Positions 63,321 through 64,000 of a DNA stretch of 64,000 nt are shown piece after piece. The notes below the pieces were generated by a model, which searched no databases, was not told the DNA's origin, and was given only the letters and a program-made list of their open reading frames with translations. The DNA lies in assembly GCA_023415825.1 (NCBI GenBank), contig JAEZJF010000018.1, positions 248,001 through 312,000 on the forward strand. Reading direction: 5' to 3'. The DNA comes from Bacillota bacterium (GTDB lineage Bacteria; Bacillota; Clostridia; DSM-8532). The number at the start of each line of letters is the position of its first letter. Position 1 is the stretch's first letter. The position numbers and the translations under genes were made by a program.

Positions 63321-64000
63321 ATGAAGTTTGGAGTTTTTTCTGTGAGCATGCCTGAGTATGACATTGAGCAGACGGTCAAGGTCTTAAAGGAGCTCGGCTA
63401 CAATGGCGTCGAGTGGAGAGTCAATAATCCGCCGCCGAAAGAAAAGCCCGAGGACTACAGCTACCAAAGGAGATATTGGTCTTTCAACCATAGTACCTTG
63501 GACATCAATGACATTGAAAATGAAGTTGTTAAAGCGAAAAAGCTCTGTGATGAATATGGGCTTGATATCATTTCGTTAACCACTTATTTAAAACCTCACG
63601 AAGCAGAATCCGTTGAAAGGGTATTGAAGGCTGCCGCAAAGGTGGGCTGTAAAAATATTCGGGTCTTCCCTCCTAATTATGATGAAACCGAAAATTACCG
63701 CACTCTGTTTGCACGAACCATAGAAGAATTAAAGGTTCTTGAGCGCTTAGCCGCCCAATACGATGTACGCATCAATCTTGAAATTCACATGGGCAATATT
63801 ATTCCAAGCGCAAGCGCCGCCTACAGGCTGGCGTCAAATTTCAATGCCCGACATATCGGAATCATCTATGATCCCGGCAATATGGTCCATGAGGGTTTTG
63901 AAAACTACAAATTGGGCCTGGAGCTTTTGGGCGAATACCTGGCCTATGTTCATGTGAAAAATGCCGTGTGGAATTTAAGCGAGCCTCTGGAAAACGGTGC
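63321..64000 (+). CDS. Xylose-isomerase-like TIM-barrel protein, partial
   Basis: From ATG 63321 the frame is open to the window end (226 codons), so the 3' part is missing. GGGGGT lies 8 nt upstream. The sequence begins MKFGVFSVSMPEYDIEQTVK and has VLKELGYNGVEW, the metal-ligand segments NLEIHMGN (Glu), IIYDPGNM (Asp) and YVHVKNAVW (His), as in sugar phosphate isomerase/epimerases of the AP_endonuc_2 superfamily. It lies 114 bp after the AraC gene. Substrate unknown. Confidence 0.88.
   Translation, partial: MKFGVFSVSMPEYDIEQTVKVLKELGYNGVEWRVNNPPPKEKPEDYSYQRRYWSFNHSTLDINDIENEVVKAKKLCDEYGLDIISLTTYLKPHEAESVERVLKAAAKVGCKNIRVFPPNYDETENYRTLFARTIEELKVLERLAAQYDVRINLEIHMGNIIPSASAAYRLASNFNARHIGIIYDPGNMVHEGFENYKLGLELLGEYLAYVHVKNAVWNLSEPLENG

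Noticed and set aside
1..64000. CRISPR arrays, tRNA or rRNA genes, insertion sequences, prophage
   Set aside because: No regularly spaced repeats, cloverleaf-like sequences, transposase or phage genes were recognised by eye.

Overview
The window looks like a chromosome segment of an anaerobic, low-to-moderate GC Firmicute, most likely class Clostridia. Supporting traits are S-layer-homology (SLH) and choline-binding-type wall repeats, AGGAGG-type ribosome binding sites, Gram-positive lipoprotein signal peptides, sugar ABC importers encoded without their ATPase, an EFR1-type flavodoxin/ferredoxin protein, a DUF421/DUF4363 pair and a TPP riboswitch. Species cannot be named. No tRNA, rRNA, CRISPR array, transposase or prophage gene was seen.

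Positions 1-22.5 kb (surface proteins and regulators): a truncated BspA-type leucine-rich-repeat protein, two divergent MalT-like STAND/LuxR regulators, a DUF2442 protein, a PH-like membrane protein, and two giant secreted proteins (1486 and about 2520 aa) that face each other across one shared terminator and both end in SLH repeats.

Positions 21.4-32.9 kb (signalling and sugar import): a response regulator (REC, winged helix, BTAD) and a dual-module hybrid histidine kinase lie downstream of two complete sets of sugar-ABC binding protein and permeases. The best regulatory signal in the window is here. The promoters of the kinase operon and of the 2520-aa surface protein each carry two GTTRAGT heptamers spaced 11 bp apart just upstream of a -10 box, the geometry known for SARP/BTAD activators.

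Positions 33-39.5 kb: a DUF3307 membrane protein, a small secreted protein, and a class IIIb nucleotidyl cyclase fused to an NTPase and TPR repeats (soluble adenylyl cyclase-like), divergent from an orphan GAF histidine kinase.

Positions 39.6-50.1 kb: a probable sulfated-carbohydrate catabolic operon with a ROK repressor, zinc alcohol dehydrogenase, binding protein, two permeases, sulfatase, FAD-dependent oxidoreductase and PfkB kinase. A strong sigma-A promoter and sequence motifs shared with the ROK gene upstream region suggest ROK control.

Positions 50.3-56.5 kb: HD protein, CBM9-like protein, EFR1 protein, DUF421/DUF4363 pair, an MFS exporter behind a leader-ORF/terminator attenuator, and an AEC carrier. 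Positions 56.5-64 kb: a repeat-rich element, a TPP-riboswitch-controlled thiD-thiM-thiE-HAD operon, then glycerate kinase and a tartronate semialdehyde reductase-like gene, an AraC regulator and a truncated TIM-barrel isomerase.
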